Source: Leptodactylus fallax | Lineage: Eukaryota; Chordata; Amphibia; Anura; Leptodactylidae | Direction: 5' to 3' | NCBI GenBank assembly: GCA_947044405.1 | Contig: CAMRHE010000068.1 | Coordinates: 1,118,001-1,182,000 of the forward strand | DNA length: 64,000 nt | Notes under the pieces: generated by a model | Seen by the model: only the letters and a program-made list of their open reading frames with translations | Database searches by the model: none | Told to the model about the DNA's origin: nothing | Part shown: piece after piece, positions 33,938 to 46,905 of the stretch | Layout: each line of letters opens with the position of its first letter | Position numbering within the stretch: the stretch's first letter is position 1 | Program-made: the position numbers and the translations under genes

Positions 33938-34840
33938 AAAATAGTAACTTGCACCTTTACTTACAAACCTAGAGCTGTAATCACAATTCTGCTTGTTGTC
34001 ACTGGAAACAGTCAACAAGTTTGCCGTCACACACAGTAGTAGCAATCTGATCCAAGCCATACGCAGTGCAGCCGCGAGCGCCGGATTACAGGATGGCATC
34101 AGATCCATTACGTAGATGAATGACCCTCTGTCTGATTAACCCTTTGGCTCCCTTGGGATAATCTCAGCTCCACCTTTACGTGTGCCTAGAATTAGTCGCA
34201 GCTTTTTAAGAAAACTAAGCATGAGACAGAAGTGTCGGGAGCGCCGTGACATCGGCTCCGAGTGTGCACATTACTTAATAAGAAATCAGCGGGGGCAGAA
34301 TTATTGTAATTGAAAATCTGCCGTGCAGGTAATAGGGACATTCCCGGCCCGAAACCGCCCGTCATCTATGTGCCTAGTGCATAGTATAGAGAGGTATTCG
34401 TGCATAGTATATGTGTGTATGTGCCAATATACAGGGAGCTATTAAAGGGGGTCTCTGCTTTGGACAATCTCTACTTTTCCCTTGACAATTAAAAGGGTTT
34501 TTGACCCCAAATTCTGTGCAAAGGACATCAATATGAAATATCAATTTAGGGACGGAAATATTCTCCAAATATGTGATAAGGTAGTATTGTGGTTGGTGCT
34601 TATTAACCCTTAAAGGGAATGTATCATCAACAAATTACTGATTGGAGCGAGTTTTTGTAATCTATAGTGGAAAAATCCTTAAAATCTCAAGTGAATGAGC
34701 AGCGAGCTGCAGTAACGTGGGCCGGCCACTGCGCAGAGAATGGCGCTGTAGTTCTAGTGCTGACCAATGGAGGTAACAGCTGTCAGACCCCCATCTATCT
34801 GATATCGATGACCTGTCCTTAGGGTAGATCACCAATATAG
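33938..34840. other. Intronic; 34120-34345 looks single copy
   Basis: No exon is seen. A TTAAAGGGAATGTATCATC repeat fragment begins near 34610. Confidence 0.3.
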
Positions 34841-35003
34841 CAGGGGTCAGCAACCTTCAGCACTCCAGCTGTTGTAAAACTACAACTCCCAGCATGCATA
34901 CTTGCTCTGCTGTTCTTGGAACTCCCATGGAAGTGAATGGAGCATGTTGGGAGTTGTAGTTTCACAGCAGCTGGAGTGCCGAAGGTTGCTGACCCTTGAT
35001 CTA
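34841..35003. repeat. hAT-like foldback MITE with two ZNF143-like motifs
   Basis: The left end CAGGGGTCAGCAACCTTCAG is mirrored by the right end GAAGGTTGCTGACCCTTG. AACTACAACTCCCAGCATGC (34878-34897) faces GCATGTTGGGAGTTGTAG (34942-34959). CAGGGGTC-type ends suggest hAT, but matching 8-bp target duplications are not evident. Confidence 0.75.
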
Positions 35004-36409
35004 TCACAGAGCATGCCCACAACACTCTCCCATAGTCCCAAGTCAAAAACAAATTTCACTACTTGTGTTTCTTATGTCAATGGGCCTGCAGAGCAGTGAC
35101 TGAATCACCCAACCCAATCCGTGGTGATGGCCGAAGACCATGTCTAAGGGGACTTGACCCAGCGCTTTATAAAAATAGGCCGACTGTGCTCTTCTGCATT
35201 GCAAGTCGCGTTGTAACTTACAGCAACCGTATCCTAGAAACAAACCTCACACCTTGTCACAAGCAGAGATGTAAAGCGCCAGGAGACAGCTGCTGCAGCC
35301 TATAATCCAGAGCATGGGGCGTGCCGTCTACAGCAAAGTGTGTACTGGGCATAGGGGAGAATCTATACAGCTCAGTAATACATGTGGGTTTAACCTCTTG
35401 TCTGCACAAATGCTAAAAAATTGCATCAACTAACACAAATGGAAGAAAACGTCTGACCTATTATGCGCCAGATGGAAATTTGCTCTTAAAGGTCTCGAGC
35501 AACTGTAGAGATGAGGGTGCACGATTACTATGGAGGGGCATTGACAAGGGATTGGAAGCTTGTGTGCACAGACATGTTGTGAAGAAGCCTTCATGGTGGT
35601 CTGGGCCGGATAGAGAAGGAAAGGGAAATGTAAATGTTGCAAAAATGTACAGATGGGATGTGGTTGATGGTTGTGAGAAGTTACACAGGGGGACCTAAGC
35701 TGAGCGGTTTTGCACCAGGGCCTTTAGTTACACCCCTGCTGAGTGTGGCACTGTTAGCGACTCTCCGTTCTGGCTCGTAGAGGACAAGAGACGACCCTTT
35801 ATATTACAATAATACTCTTTACTTTATGGTCTGAACAGGCCCATAAAACATATTCACGCCTATTGCACTTTTTGGACCACTGTGGATTCAGCTGACTCTC
35901 TGTAAAGTATAGATAAGTCTGTACCAAGATTTATATCCATTAGCTGGATGCAAACCTATTCACACCAAGTCACTATGTAGTAGAATATGTCACGAATATC
36001 CACGTCTGCTCTTCTACCGGTCCTCAGCGCCGCTCACACTGGAATTCATTTCCATCCTGTCTACAGATCACCAGTCTTATTGGCAGGAACCTTCTTACTG
36101 CTCTTTCCATTTGCAAATTTACATTCCCAAGTCTTAGTAATAAAGCTGACATGGCCCCTAATCTCGTCTCCACAGAAAGAAGGCACAAATGAAGAATGAC
36201 AAAGTAGGGCTCGCAGGGGAACGTGTCCAAGATCCTGTTCACATAGCTGCAGATTGTCATTGTGTATTCTGCTGCTGGTCATACGAGCTGTATGCAGTGT
36301 CTGAAAGTCTCATCATATTCACTGCGAAGTATAGCATCAGAGTATAGATCATGAAAGTCACAACCTATGGCTTCTATGGGGCCCTAGATCTTCCGTAAGT
36401 GGCCTCACT
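35004..36409. other. Intronic; hAT-like fragment near 35720, else nothing
   Basis: CCAGGGCCTTTAGTTACACC at 35717-35736 belongs to the GGGGTGTAAC family. No exon is seen. Confidence 0.3.
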
Positions 36410-37050
36410 TGAGGTTGGAAAGCCTTCAGTTCTTGTTAGGTGGATCTCAGCCCTAACTGGCAGGACCTCGCCTCTCATCGAAATATTCTCTGTTCAGGTT
36501 GGAGCTGTCTCAATTCGTGTTACATAGGCCTCAGTTCTTATCGGAGGAACCTCATTCAGGTTGGATGGGCATCCGCATCGGTTAGATGGGTCTTGGCTTT
36601 AATTGATGGGACTTCCACTCTAGTTGGAAGGGTATGTGCTCTTATTTGAGGGGCCTATGTTTAGGTTGGATGGGCTCCAGCTGTGGTTGGGAGGGCTCTC
36701 AGTTCAGGTGGAATAGGTCTTGGCTCTGTTTTGGAGGACCCTCAGTTTAGGCTGGATGAGCCTTAGCTCTCGTTGGATGGATCTCAGCTGATATTGGTAG
36801 GGTCTCTGCTCTGGTTGGGAGGGTCTCGACTCTGATTTGAGGCCCTGAGTTTTAGATGAGCTTCAGCTCCGGTTGGAGGGCCCTCAAATCAGGTTGGAAA
36901 GACCTTGATTCTGGTTGGAGGCTGTTAGTTCAGGTTAGTAGTTTCTCAAGTCTGGATGGGAATCGCTTTAGTTAGAGGGTGGACTGTGGTTGGTGGGTCC
37001 TCATTTCATATTTGGGGGGGGATACAGTTCAGGTTAGGGGGCCCTTCATT
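36410..37050. repeat. Degenerate minisatellite, about 25-28 bp unit
   Basis: Units vary around TCAGCTCTGGTTGGAGGG and TCAGTTCAGGTTGGATGG, with about twenty recognisable. The divergence suggests an old array. Confidence 0.75.
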
Positions 37051-38785
37051 CAGTCTGATTCACCTTCTATAGCTGGAGATGTGGACCTTGGGTGGGATCC
37101 CCTTTTGGCTGACACTGTCAAGTTGAAACCAGCCTGGTTGGGTATGGCAATAGGAAGAAACAAGGCCAGTTATTTCTTAATCTTCTACACAAAAAAACCC
37201 AATTTTATAGGCCGAGGTGCTAGTACTGTATATTTGATATGTGTTTATATAAATAATATTGGAGATTCCGTCTTTGCAGACCATATGGCAGGAATTTACA
37301 GGCCCAACATAACACGATTATGAGCTCATCGGATGCAAACTCTGGCTATCATACATGGGGTTCACCATAGTATTTGATGATTCTGAAGACCCAGGTTCTT
37401 CACTCTTCTCACTATGGCGGGATGAGGCTCACTTCATATGGGGACAGTGGAAAAATGGGTCCCTGATGGCTGGTGTCAGATCCTGTGATGTCAGTGAGAC
37501 ACCCTAGGATTCACCAAGACATAAGGAACATTATTTAGAGCTGATGCAAAGTCACGTATGTACATAGCATAGAGATGGCCACGTCCTCTTCTTCCTCACT
37601 GTCCTATGTCTGGCTGTACGATAACTGGCTGCAGCAGGAGCCTCTCCCCTAAACTTGATCCTCACCCAGGTCACCAGCCAAAGCAAGTCAGGAGATTAAC
37701 CCTGTATTCTCTGCAGGATTTCTACAAGGCTCTTAGTGTCAGGATCGTGCAGGGAATGCTGCTGACTGACAAATAGCAAGGCCAGCGATATCTCCTGCTT
37801 ACTTCTAGCATTCATTTCTAGGTGTAGTGTTCCTTTAAGACACCAATTCCCAATAATATCCTATTTTCTGCCTACGACATGCTGACTGTATGACTAGTGT
37901 AGTAATACATGGAGGGTTAGGTCCCCAGTGTTGCAGGGCAGTCCTTGCTACCATCTCGGCAGTGCCATACGGCAGTGCGTACAAGGCCTAAAGTATGATT
38001 TGGATGCTAAAGACCCAGGTGGTTAGCGGTTGACCTGGATGTGTGTCTGGGGGCGCCCTGGGTTGTGTTATGTGGAATAGAAGCGTCATCTGTAGAGCGA
38101 GTGCTTGCAGTGCGTATCTAAGTTGCTGCACCTACATTGCCGGAGCAGGGTGGTGGGGGTGGGCTCGGTTGTGTATTTTTAGCCCGGAGACGCCCCCCTC
38201 TCCAGCAGCTGCGCCTCTACAACTGTGATTAGTTTGTTCTCTGAGCATTTTCTTCTAAAGTGATTCTCTTGTAATAATTTTATTGTAATTTCTGCAGCTG
38301 AAGACCCTTCGCCGTTCCGGGGGGATCGCTCCGCACAGTCTGCGCTCCATGGGTTTTCTGTTCTCCGTAAATCATTTTCAGACAATTTCTGCCATTAACA
38401 AAAGCAGTTCCACGAAATAACGATTTGTGTTTACAGAAAAAAATGAGATAGAAGTCGCCGCTCTTGTTAAAGTGTTAATAGCCGGCGAGGATTTTCACGT
38501 CAGGAAAGCGGGGAGAGCGATTAACCCTGCGTGCACAATCTCTGCAATTCATTAGCGTAAAGATGACTGTCTCACGTAGAATCCTTGGTGGGTGGTGCCG
38601 GCGATCATCACCGCGAGACGCACAACACTAATCAATTTCACCCCAAGTTAGTCATGTGACCTCCTATTTCACCATGGTTTCCATTTTATCCTGTCAATAT
38701 TAGACAGTTAAGATGGCAACACATAATTATACATAGATGAAAGGAACAATATCATAGATAAATGGATGAGAGAGATGTAATAGAT
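37051..38785. other. Intronic; 38400-38640 looks single copy
   Basis: No exon or element with defined ends is seen. Confidence 0.3.
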
Positions 38786-39381
38786 CTACGTAATCTATCC
38801 CCTATCTATCTACGTAATCTATCCCCATCTATCTATCTACATAATCTATCCATGTATCTTTCTCATATCTATTTATCATCAATCTACATAATCTAATCTC
38901 ACATCTATCTTATCCATTTATTGATCTATCATTATTTATCATCCATTTATTTATTTTACATTATCTATATCTATCATCCATCTCATACCTGTCTCATCTA
39001 TTGTTTTTATCGATCTCATATCTATCATATATCTGTCTTTCCATTTACCTCCTATCTATCATCTTTCTATGTATCTGTCTCTTGTGCATCTATCTCCTAT
39101 CTATCACATCTATCCTATTATCTATCAAATCTATCAACCTATCCTATTATCTATCTATCTGCTATCTATTTATCAATCTATCTATCTTATCTATCTATCC
39201 TATTATCCATCTATCTATCTCTCTCTCTCATATCTATCCATCTATCTATCCTATTATCTATCATATCTATCTAGTTATCCTATTATCTATCTGTCTATCT
39301 ATCATCTTTCTATGTATCTGTCTCTTGTCTATCTTGTCTCCTATCTATCACATCTATCTATCATATCTATCTATCTATCTC

Positions 39382-39413
<32 letters not shown>

Positions 39414-39521
39414 ATCTCCTATCTATCTTATTATCTATCATATCTATCTATCTATCTATCTATCCTATTATCTATCTCATATCTATCTATCTATCTCATA
39501 TCTATCCTATTATCTATCTCA

Positions 39522-39566
<45 letters not shown>

Positions 39567-39570
39567 CCCT
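38786..39570. repeat. Long compound (ATCT)n microsatellite
   Basis: It is about 780 bp of ATCT with interspersed CCTATT, CATATCT and GTCT interruptions. A block containing CATCTTTCTATGTATCTGTC occurs twice (near 39060 and 39303), which indicates a segmental duplication within the array. Three long plus-strand frames (up to 222 codons) are low-complexity artefacts. Confidence 0.95.
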
Positions 39571-40650
39571 GTCTATACCACCGTATCTTTATACTACAGG
39601 ATCTGTATACATGTTAGAACTACTAGCTTGCACTTTCCATTCCTCCATTACAATCTACACAGAAATTGATCTTTTGTATTGAAATCCTATAGCTTTTTTT
39701 ACACTCTGCAAAAAGGGATCTACGTGAGGCGTCTGCTTTATAAAATCCACAAATACGTGATTGGAGTGTTCAGTTACTAGAACCATCCACAAAGAGCCTT
39801 GGTAGACTTGCAATACTTCCCGTCAAAATGGCGGACACAGTGGCGGCAGGACCCTGTTGTTTATCAGTTGGTTACATCGGAAACAGGTTTTTTGTTTTTT
39901 TAGCATTTTTTTCTGGGTGGAAGATTTGGCACTGTGTCATGGAAAATGTGACCTGTGAGCAGGGCCTGGAGGTGGAGCGCCCCTCAGGGTAGGGCCCCAG
40001 ATAACAACAGCCAAAAACCATGTCAATACGCAGTGTGCACGGTTAACACCTAGTTAACCTGCTGCACGATTTTGCTTGTACCGAGCAGTTTTGCACACAC
40101 GTTCAGGCAGCCATCTTGTTTCCCTACAGGGCAAGACATTGTGAGCGATTTCTTGTCCTGGCTTCTTGCTTGTGCCTGCTCCCTGACAGCATGTGTCAGC
40201 GCTGACCTGGAAGACAAGATTACAGATCTCTTACTGAAAGCTTCAGCTAACATCTTGCCGTAGACCTCAGCCATCATTCAATAAGGTTTTTTTCTCTTGT
40301 GGGATTATTAAATGGATGTAATCCTCTAACCCAGCTGTGAAGTAGTTGCTTACCCTCATGCACCATGCAAGTCATCTATGGATTTCTGGTCTGGACAGCT
40401 GGCTTGGAGACCCGCAGTAGGCTCGCTATTTATCCAGTCTCTCCGCTCTCGTACACATTTCCATCCATCATTGGAAATCAATCAAATAACACCGGACGGT
40501 TCAGTAATATTTGTCATTATAATTGCAAGCCGTACGCCGTGTAATTCATTCCCCGCTACTAGCAACATGCAAACAATAGTATCAGGCTCCGCCGTATGGA
40601 TGAGGAAAATGAAATGTCAATAAAATGTGGAGCATTGCAAAAGAGTTTAA
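39571..40650. other. Intronic, nothing recognised
   Basis: 40440-40620 looks single copy. No exon is seen. Confidence 0.3.
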
Positions 40651-43300
40651 AGGGAACCTGTCACATTCTGTGTGTAGTCCTATCTGCATGTGACAGGTTA
40701 TAGAGCAGGAGGAGCGGAGCAGATTGTACAGTGTGTCCTATCTACAGGGAGGAGCAGATTGTCTATAGTGTCCTATCTACAGGCAGCAGGTTATAGAGCA
40801 GGAGGAGCGGAGCAGATTGTACATAGTGTCCTATCTACAGGCGGCAGGTTATAGAGCAGGAGGAGCAGATTGTACATAGTGTCCTATCTACAGGGAGGAG
40901 CAGATTGTCTATAGTGTCCTATCTACAGGCGGCAGGTTATAGAGCAGGAGGAGCTGAGTAGATTGTACATAGTGTCCTATCTGCATGTGACAGGTTATAG
41001 AGCAGGAGGAGCGGAGCAGATTGTACAGTGTGTCCTATCTACAGGGAGGAGCAGATTGTCTATAGTGTCCTATCTACAGGCAGCAGGTTATAGAGCAGGA
41101 GGAGCAGAGTAGATTGTACATAGTGTCCTATCTGCATGCGACAGGTTATAGAGCAGGAGGAGCAGAGCAGATTGTACAGTGTGTCCTATCTACAGGGAGG
41201 AGCAGATTGTCTATAGTGTCCTATCTACAGGCGGCAGGTTATAGAGCAGGAGGAGCTGAGCAGATTGTACATGGTGTCCTATCTGTAGGTGGCAGGTTAT
41301 AGAGCAGGAGGAGCGGAGCAGATTGCACATAGTGTCCTATCTACAGGCAGCAGGTTATAGAGCAGGAGGAGCAGAGTAGATTGTACATAGTGTCCTATCT
41401 GCATGTGACAGGTTATAGAGCAGGAGGAGTGGAGCAGATTGTACAGTGTGTCCTATCTACAGGGAGGAGCAGATTGTCTATAGTGTCCTATCTACAGGCG
41501 GCAGGTTATAGAGCAGGAGGAGCGGAGCAGATTGTCTATAGTGTCCTATCTACAGGAAGCAGGTTATAGAGCAGGAGGAGCAGATTGTACATAGTGTCCT
41601 ATCTGCAGGTTATAGAGCAGGAGGAGCAGAGCAGATTGTACATGGTGTCCTATCTGTAGGTGGCAGGTTATAGAGCAGGAGGAGCGGAGCAGATTGTACA
41701 TAGTGTCCTATCTGCATGTGACAGGTTATAGAGCAGGAGGAGTGGAGCAGATTGTACAGTGTGTCCTATCTACAGGGAGGAGCGGAGCAGATTGTCTATA
41801 GTGTCCTATCTACAGGAAGCAGGTTATAGAGCAGGAGGAGCAGATTGTACATAGTGTCCTATCTACAGGCAGCAGGTTATAGAGCAGGAGGAGCAGATTG
41901 TACATAGTGTCCTCTCTGCAGGTTATAGAGCAGGAGGAGCAGATTGTACATAGTGTCCTCTCTGCAGGTTATAGAGCAGGAGGAGCAGATTGTACATAGT
42001 GTCCTATCTGCAGGTTATAGAGCAGGAGGAGCAGATTGTACATAGCATCCTATCTACAGGTTATAGAGCAGGAGGAGCAGATTGTACATAGCGTCCTATC
42101 TACAGGTTATAGAGCAGGAGGAGCGGATTGTACATAGTGTCCTATCTGCAGGTTATAGAGCAGGAGGAGCAGATTGTACATAGTGTCCTAGCTACAGGTT
42201 ATAGAGCAGGAGGAGCAGATTGTACATAGTGTCCTAGCTACAGGTTATAGAGCAGGAGGAGCGGATTGTACATAGTGTCCTATCTACAGGTTATAGAGCA
42301 GGAGGAGCAGATTGTACATAGTGTCCTATCTGCAGGTTATAGAGCAGGAGGAGCAGATTGTACATAGTGTCCTATCTGCAGGTTATAGAGCAGGAGGGGG
42401 AGGTTTTTTATTTTTTTTTTTTTTGTGTTTTTTTAGGGGGGGGGGGGGGTTTTTTTTTTTTTTTTTTTTTTGGTTTTTTAAGAGGGGGGGGGTTTTCCGG
42501 AGCAGATTGTACATAGCGTCCTATCTGCAGGTTATAGAGCAGGAGGAGCAGATTGTACATAGCGTCCTATCTGCAGGTTATAGAGCAGGAGGAGCGGATT
42601 GTACATAGCGTCCTATCTGCAGGTTATAGAGCAGGGGGGGGGGGCGGATTGTACATAGCGTCCTATCTGCAGGTTATAGAGCAGGAGGAGCGGATTGTAC
42701 ATAGCGTCCTATCTGCAGGTTATAGAGCAGGAGGAGCGGATTGTACATAGCGTCCTATCTGCAGGTTATAGAGCAGGGGGGGGGGGTGATTGTACATAGC
42801 GTCCTATCTACAGGTTATAGAGCAGGAGGAGCGGATTGTACATAGCGTCCTATCTACAGGTTATAGAGCAGGAGGAGCGGATTGTACATAGTGTCCTATC
42901 TACAGGTTATAGAGCAGGAGGAGCAGGGATTGTACATAGCGTCCTATCTACAGGTTATAGAGCAGGAGGAGCAGATTGTACATAGTGTCCTAGCTACAGG
43001 TTATAGAGCAGGAGGAGCGGATTGTACATAGCGTCCTATCTACAGGTTATAGAGCAGGAGGAGCGGATTGTACATAGCGTCCTAGCTACAGGTTATAGAG
43101 CAGGAGGAGCGGATTGTACATAGCGTCCTAGCTACAGGTTATAGAGCAGGAGGAGCGGATTGTACATAGCGTCCTAGCTACAGGTTATAGAGCAGGAGGA
43201 GCAGATTGTACATAGCGTCCTATCTACAGGTTATAGAGCAGGAGGAGCAGATTGTACATAGCGTCCTATCTACAGGTTATAGAGCAGGAGGAGCAGAACA
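40650..43300. repeat. 46-bp minisatellite, about 2.65 kb
   Basis: The basic unit is GGTTATAGAGCAGGAGGAGC, AGATTGTACATAGTGTCC, TATCTGCA. It starts at the edge of a TTTAAAGGGAACCTGTCACA repeat. From 40.65 to 41.88 kb, units are of mixed length (extra GGAGC, short AGGGAGGAGCAGATTGTCT subunits) and form irregular higher-order blocks, each opening GCATGTGACAGG near 40685, 40983, 41133, 41400 and 41713. From about 41.9 kb to the end, the 46-bp unit is uniform, with GTGTCC/GCGTCC and CTGCA/CTACA variants. Frames rich in YRAGG and SYLQVIEQEE are artefacts. Confidence 0.95.
42396..42500. other. Anomalous G/T homopolymer block inside the minisatellite
   Basis: One unit dissolves into long T and G runs (T runs over 15, G runs over 10) and resumes with CCGGAGCAGATTGTACATAG. 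Smaller G runs replace AGGAGGAGC near 42633-42645 and 42777-42787. This looks like a sequencing or assembly error in a hard repeat, though a true insertion cannot be excluded. Confidence 0.7.
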
Positions 43301-44719
43301 GATAGGACAATATGTACAATTTTTATTTTGGGATTTATCCCCCTTTTTTTGTTGTTGTGGATATTTAATCCATATAATACGTGTTCGCAGACATTGCAAC
43401 GTATTATATATACATATAGAATACATAGAGCATGAGGGGGCCTGTCCTGGTTTTGGATCCTACTATCACACCCCTCTTACCCCAGGAAAGGAGGGTCAGG
43501 GGTGCATGATGGAGTCTGACTCTTGGGTCAGTTCCCTTTGCTCCTTTACCTTTCTTTGCTGTGTCCGTGGATTAGGCATATTCACAGCACCCATGGGGAA
43601 GGGCATTAGGGCCACAAGAACCTGCCCCTCCCTTCCCCAAGGCCAAAGTAGCCTGCACAGTATAATATGCAAAATGTCGGGTTCCATGGAGGACATGTAT
43701 CCATCCAGAGCACATGTAGGCACACGCCAGGCACCTGCGGTTTTGTGTAGCGGTTTGTAGTAGGAGGGGTGCACAAGAGGTGGGAGAAGACTGGAGAAAA
43801 CCAATATAAAAAGACAGTGTGAGAAGTTCACAGTAATGACGAGTTACTATGGCAACAAGTACCCCCCCCCTCCATCCCCATTTTACTTCCGTCCATTATC
43901 AACCTTTTGATGTTCTGTGTTTTCGGAGGGAAAGATCAGACAGACGTTTCTTGAGACGCCCAATTGTTCTCGCAGCACATGACAAGGCAGAGCGCCGGCT
44001 GACATAATGATATTTTATGGCTGTCGTTACGAGAAGTGGACCTGTGGGCGAGACCTCCGAAGTGGGAGGGGACGGTCGGGCATCTGCCGGAAAGATGCAG
44101 GTTTCACTCCAGCCCAAAATTAATTTGTCAGGCCCTTCATTGTTCTCCATTATCCCGTATACAAACCAGGCGTTCGCTGGTAGCAATTACGGGCAGCTCA
44201 GCCCCAGCTGTGAATCCATCTTTATGTTCTCCGGGTCTATCCGTCCTGTCGGGGGGGCTCATCTCTGGATTTCTGTGTCTACCCATGTAATCTCAATGTA
44301 AACAGCTCATTGTATATAATACTCTAATCTATATATACACCTATTATGCCAATCCCCAGGCACGGTGACGTCTGCAGGCCTGCGGCCTGGATACTAGCGA
44401 TGGCGCTCTCTCTATGTTGTAGTCCCAGGGCCTGTATTTTTATAGTTAACCCTCTGGTTGCTCCTCGTGTATCTCCAGCAGTGCCGGAATATATTGCAAT
44501 TCAAGCAAAATGACCCAGTTTTTCCGGTGACATAACAGTTGGGGGTGAGTGGGATGGAGGCAGAGACAGCGGCACTATAAATGGCACATGCCGGTCGGGG
44601 GCCTGAACTGCTAACATGATGGACAGTGACATAACAGAGGGGGCTCGTGGCATGGGGTACAGACTAGTGAGGAGGGAGCGTATTATAAATTCCTATCTGT
44701 ATTTCTTACCAAAAACCGG
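43301..44719. other. Intronic; 43.9-44.3 kb looks single copy
   Basis: No exon is seen. Frames at 43496-43831 (minus) and 44017-44301 (plus) show no domain. Confidence 0.3.
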
Positions 44720-45220
44720 AGCAGATCCTGCTGTGATCCAGTCTGATTTACAGGATCCTGTCATGTTGGTAGAGACAGGTCACGCTGGGACCGAGTCTCA
44801 TGTCCAGTCCTGGTAACAGGAAGTGAGCTTACTGGGATCCAGTCCTGGTAACAGGAAGTGAGCTTACTGGGATCCAGTCCTGGTAACAGGAAGTGAGCTT
44901 ACTGGGATCCAGTCCCATTTAAGGGAACAGGATCCTGCTAACATGGTGGAATCCAGTCCTATTTATAGGGATAGATTGTACTAGAACAGTTCATGCTTGG
45001 ATCCAGTCCTATTTACAGGAAAAATGCTTGCTGGGATACAATTGCATTTATCCTGATAGATCCCAATTCAGGTAATGCTGCAGATCATGCTGGGATCCAC
45101 TCTCATTGGTGGTGCTAAATGTCATTTATAGGGGCCTACTAGGATCTAGATCAATTAATGGAACCGATCGCACTGGAATCCAGTCCTATTTATAGGGATA
45201 TATCTTGATGGGATCCACTC
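44720..45220. repeat. Tandem repeat, 35-bp unit with decayed flank
   Basis: Three nearly exact units AGTCCTGGTAACAGGAAGTG, AGCTTACTGGGATCC lie at 44808-44912. Flanking units based on GGATCCAGTCCTATTTA are increasingly diverged. Confidence 0.85.
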
Positions 45221-46157
45221 ACATGTGTTCCCAGAAAGAGGGCCCCCGACCCCATCTTACGGCTGCAGTGAGTGGCGAGCACTTACCTTTTATTGTGTCT
45301 TAATGCAATCTTGCTGCTGAGGAAACTGAATTTTCATCCATATACAGATGATGTGTTCGGTGCCATGTTTGCTGCTGCACCCGTTTCTCCCGTTTCAGTC
45401 TTTATATTCGGGTGTGTCGCTGGGTGACAACAACAGGTGAAACGGGCCCCATGTCAGACGCAGCCGCCACACCTGGGTGCACCGAACAGCTCATTCACAT
45501 ATGGATTAAAAGATAATTTTTCTCTGCAGCACAATTGCACCAACACATCAAAAAGTTATGTTCCCTATAGCTGCCCGTACAACAGCAGATGGTGGTGGTG
45601 GTGTATGGATCCTGGGGAGGATTTACTCCATATAAGACTCCTGCACCAGGATGATAGGTGGCGACAGCTTTCCATTATATAGAGCACTTTGCGGACTGTC
45701 ATCCATCTTGAGGCTTATGAATGATGACCCCGGACCTTGTGCGCTCACATCACAGCTCAGCCGTGCGTGGAGTGATCTATAACATAAACCGCAGGAATCT
45801 CTGGAGACAAATCTATGGAAATGTCTCAGGTCTCCGCTTTATTCCCATCTCGACGCTTTGCTGTCTTGTACATTTTTTGGCTTGCACCCCAGGCCAGGGA
45901 GCTGCATCCAGTAATATCCCAGGATGGAGCACTCCGCCCAGCCGTTGCCGGAGCCCTGCCTGATCCCCAATAGCCGCTTGCCTCAAGTAAAGGTTACTGC
46001 TTGCCTGGGAAGCAAGAAAAGTGCCGGCCTTCTCGTGGAGAACTGAGGATTTATTTTTTTGCTTTTTGCACAGACCATAAATGATCTGTAGCAGAAATAA
46101 TAACATTTAGCTGGGACTGAGCGGTATCGATCAGCCCTGCAAAATGGATGGCCTGGC
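45221..46157. other. Intronic, nothing recognised
   Basis: No exon or element with defined ends is seen. Confidence 0.3.
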
Positions 46158-46482
46158 CTTAAAGGGGTTATATAGTTTCTGCTATATCATATCACTATTA
46201 GACCTTGGGGGGGGGGGGGAAGTCTAACACCATGGATCCCTGCAGATCAGCTGTGCAGAGACAGCACAGCTCCCAGTATTGTTTACATAGACTTCAATGG
46301 GACAGCCCGCGGTATCTTCAGTACACCCACTGCGACAGTCTGTATGGCAAGTAAACAATACCAGGACCTGCGCGGCTTCAGTACAAGCTGATCAGTGGGG
46401 GTATTGGCTGTTGGACCCCCCCAGATCTAATACTAATGGCCTATCCTAAGAATAGACCAACAATAGCAGAAATCCCTTTAAG
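46158..46482. repeat. TTAAAGGGGTTATATAG palindromic repeat
   Basis: The left end TTAAAGGGGTTATATAG with TTTCTGCTAT is mirrored by ATAGCAGAAATCCCTTTAA. The centre holds GCAGATCAGCTGTGC and GACTTCAATGGGACAGCC. A poly-G run lies at 46207-46219. Confidence 0.75.
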
Positions 46483-46721
46483 CTCAGTGCTCAGTGGGGG
46501 TCCGACTGCCACTGACTGGCCACTGTGCCACGTTCCCTTCTCTGTTTACTGGGCACTGTACTAGTGGCTGTGCCTGGTATTACAGCTCAGAGTAGGTCAG
46601 TACCATTCACAATAATGGGGCAGAGCTGTAATTCCATGTACAGCCACTAGTAAGAGTACAGAGCTGTGCCTGGTAAACAAAGGAGGGGTATAACCATACC
46701 CAACTGCGTCATCTGAATATA

Positions 46722-46905
46722 CCCCAAGGCTGATGTGTTTTTTGTTGCAGATTTGCTGCAGGTTTTTGAGCCAAAGCCAAGAGTGTCTTGAAAAGGAACA
46801 AAAGCTCTAAAGAAAGTGGTTCTACTTCTAGATCTAGTCCCAGAAATGGCAGCAGAATCTGCAACAGAAAATGCAGCTGTTACGCCATGTGGGACCTCAG
46901 CCTTA
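46722..46905. repeat. Foldback element, TTTTTGTTGCAGATTTGCTG family
   Basis: TTTTTGAGCCAAAGCCAAG on the left and GCAGCAGAATCTGCAAC on the right are inverted partners. The right end is GGGACCTCAGCC. Confidence 0.65.

Noticed and set aside
38921..39669. Three long frames rich in Tyr-Leu-Ser-Ile
   Set aside because: They are translations of the ATCT microsatellite. The same holds for frames at 23224 and 25462.
40650..43300. CRISPR-like array
   Set aside because: Contiguous tandem units without unique spacers, in a vertebrate genome.
42312..43760. Frames of 65-184 codons across the 46-bp array
   Set aside because: Stop-free only because the repeat unit lacks stops. The same peptide cycles every 138 bp.
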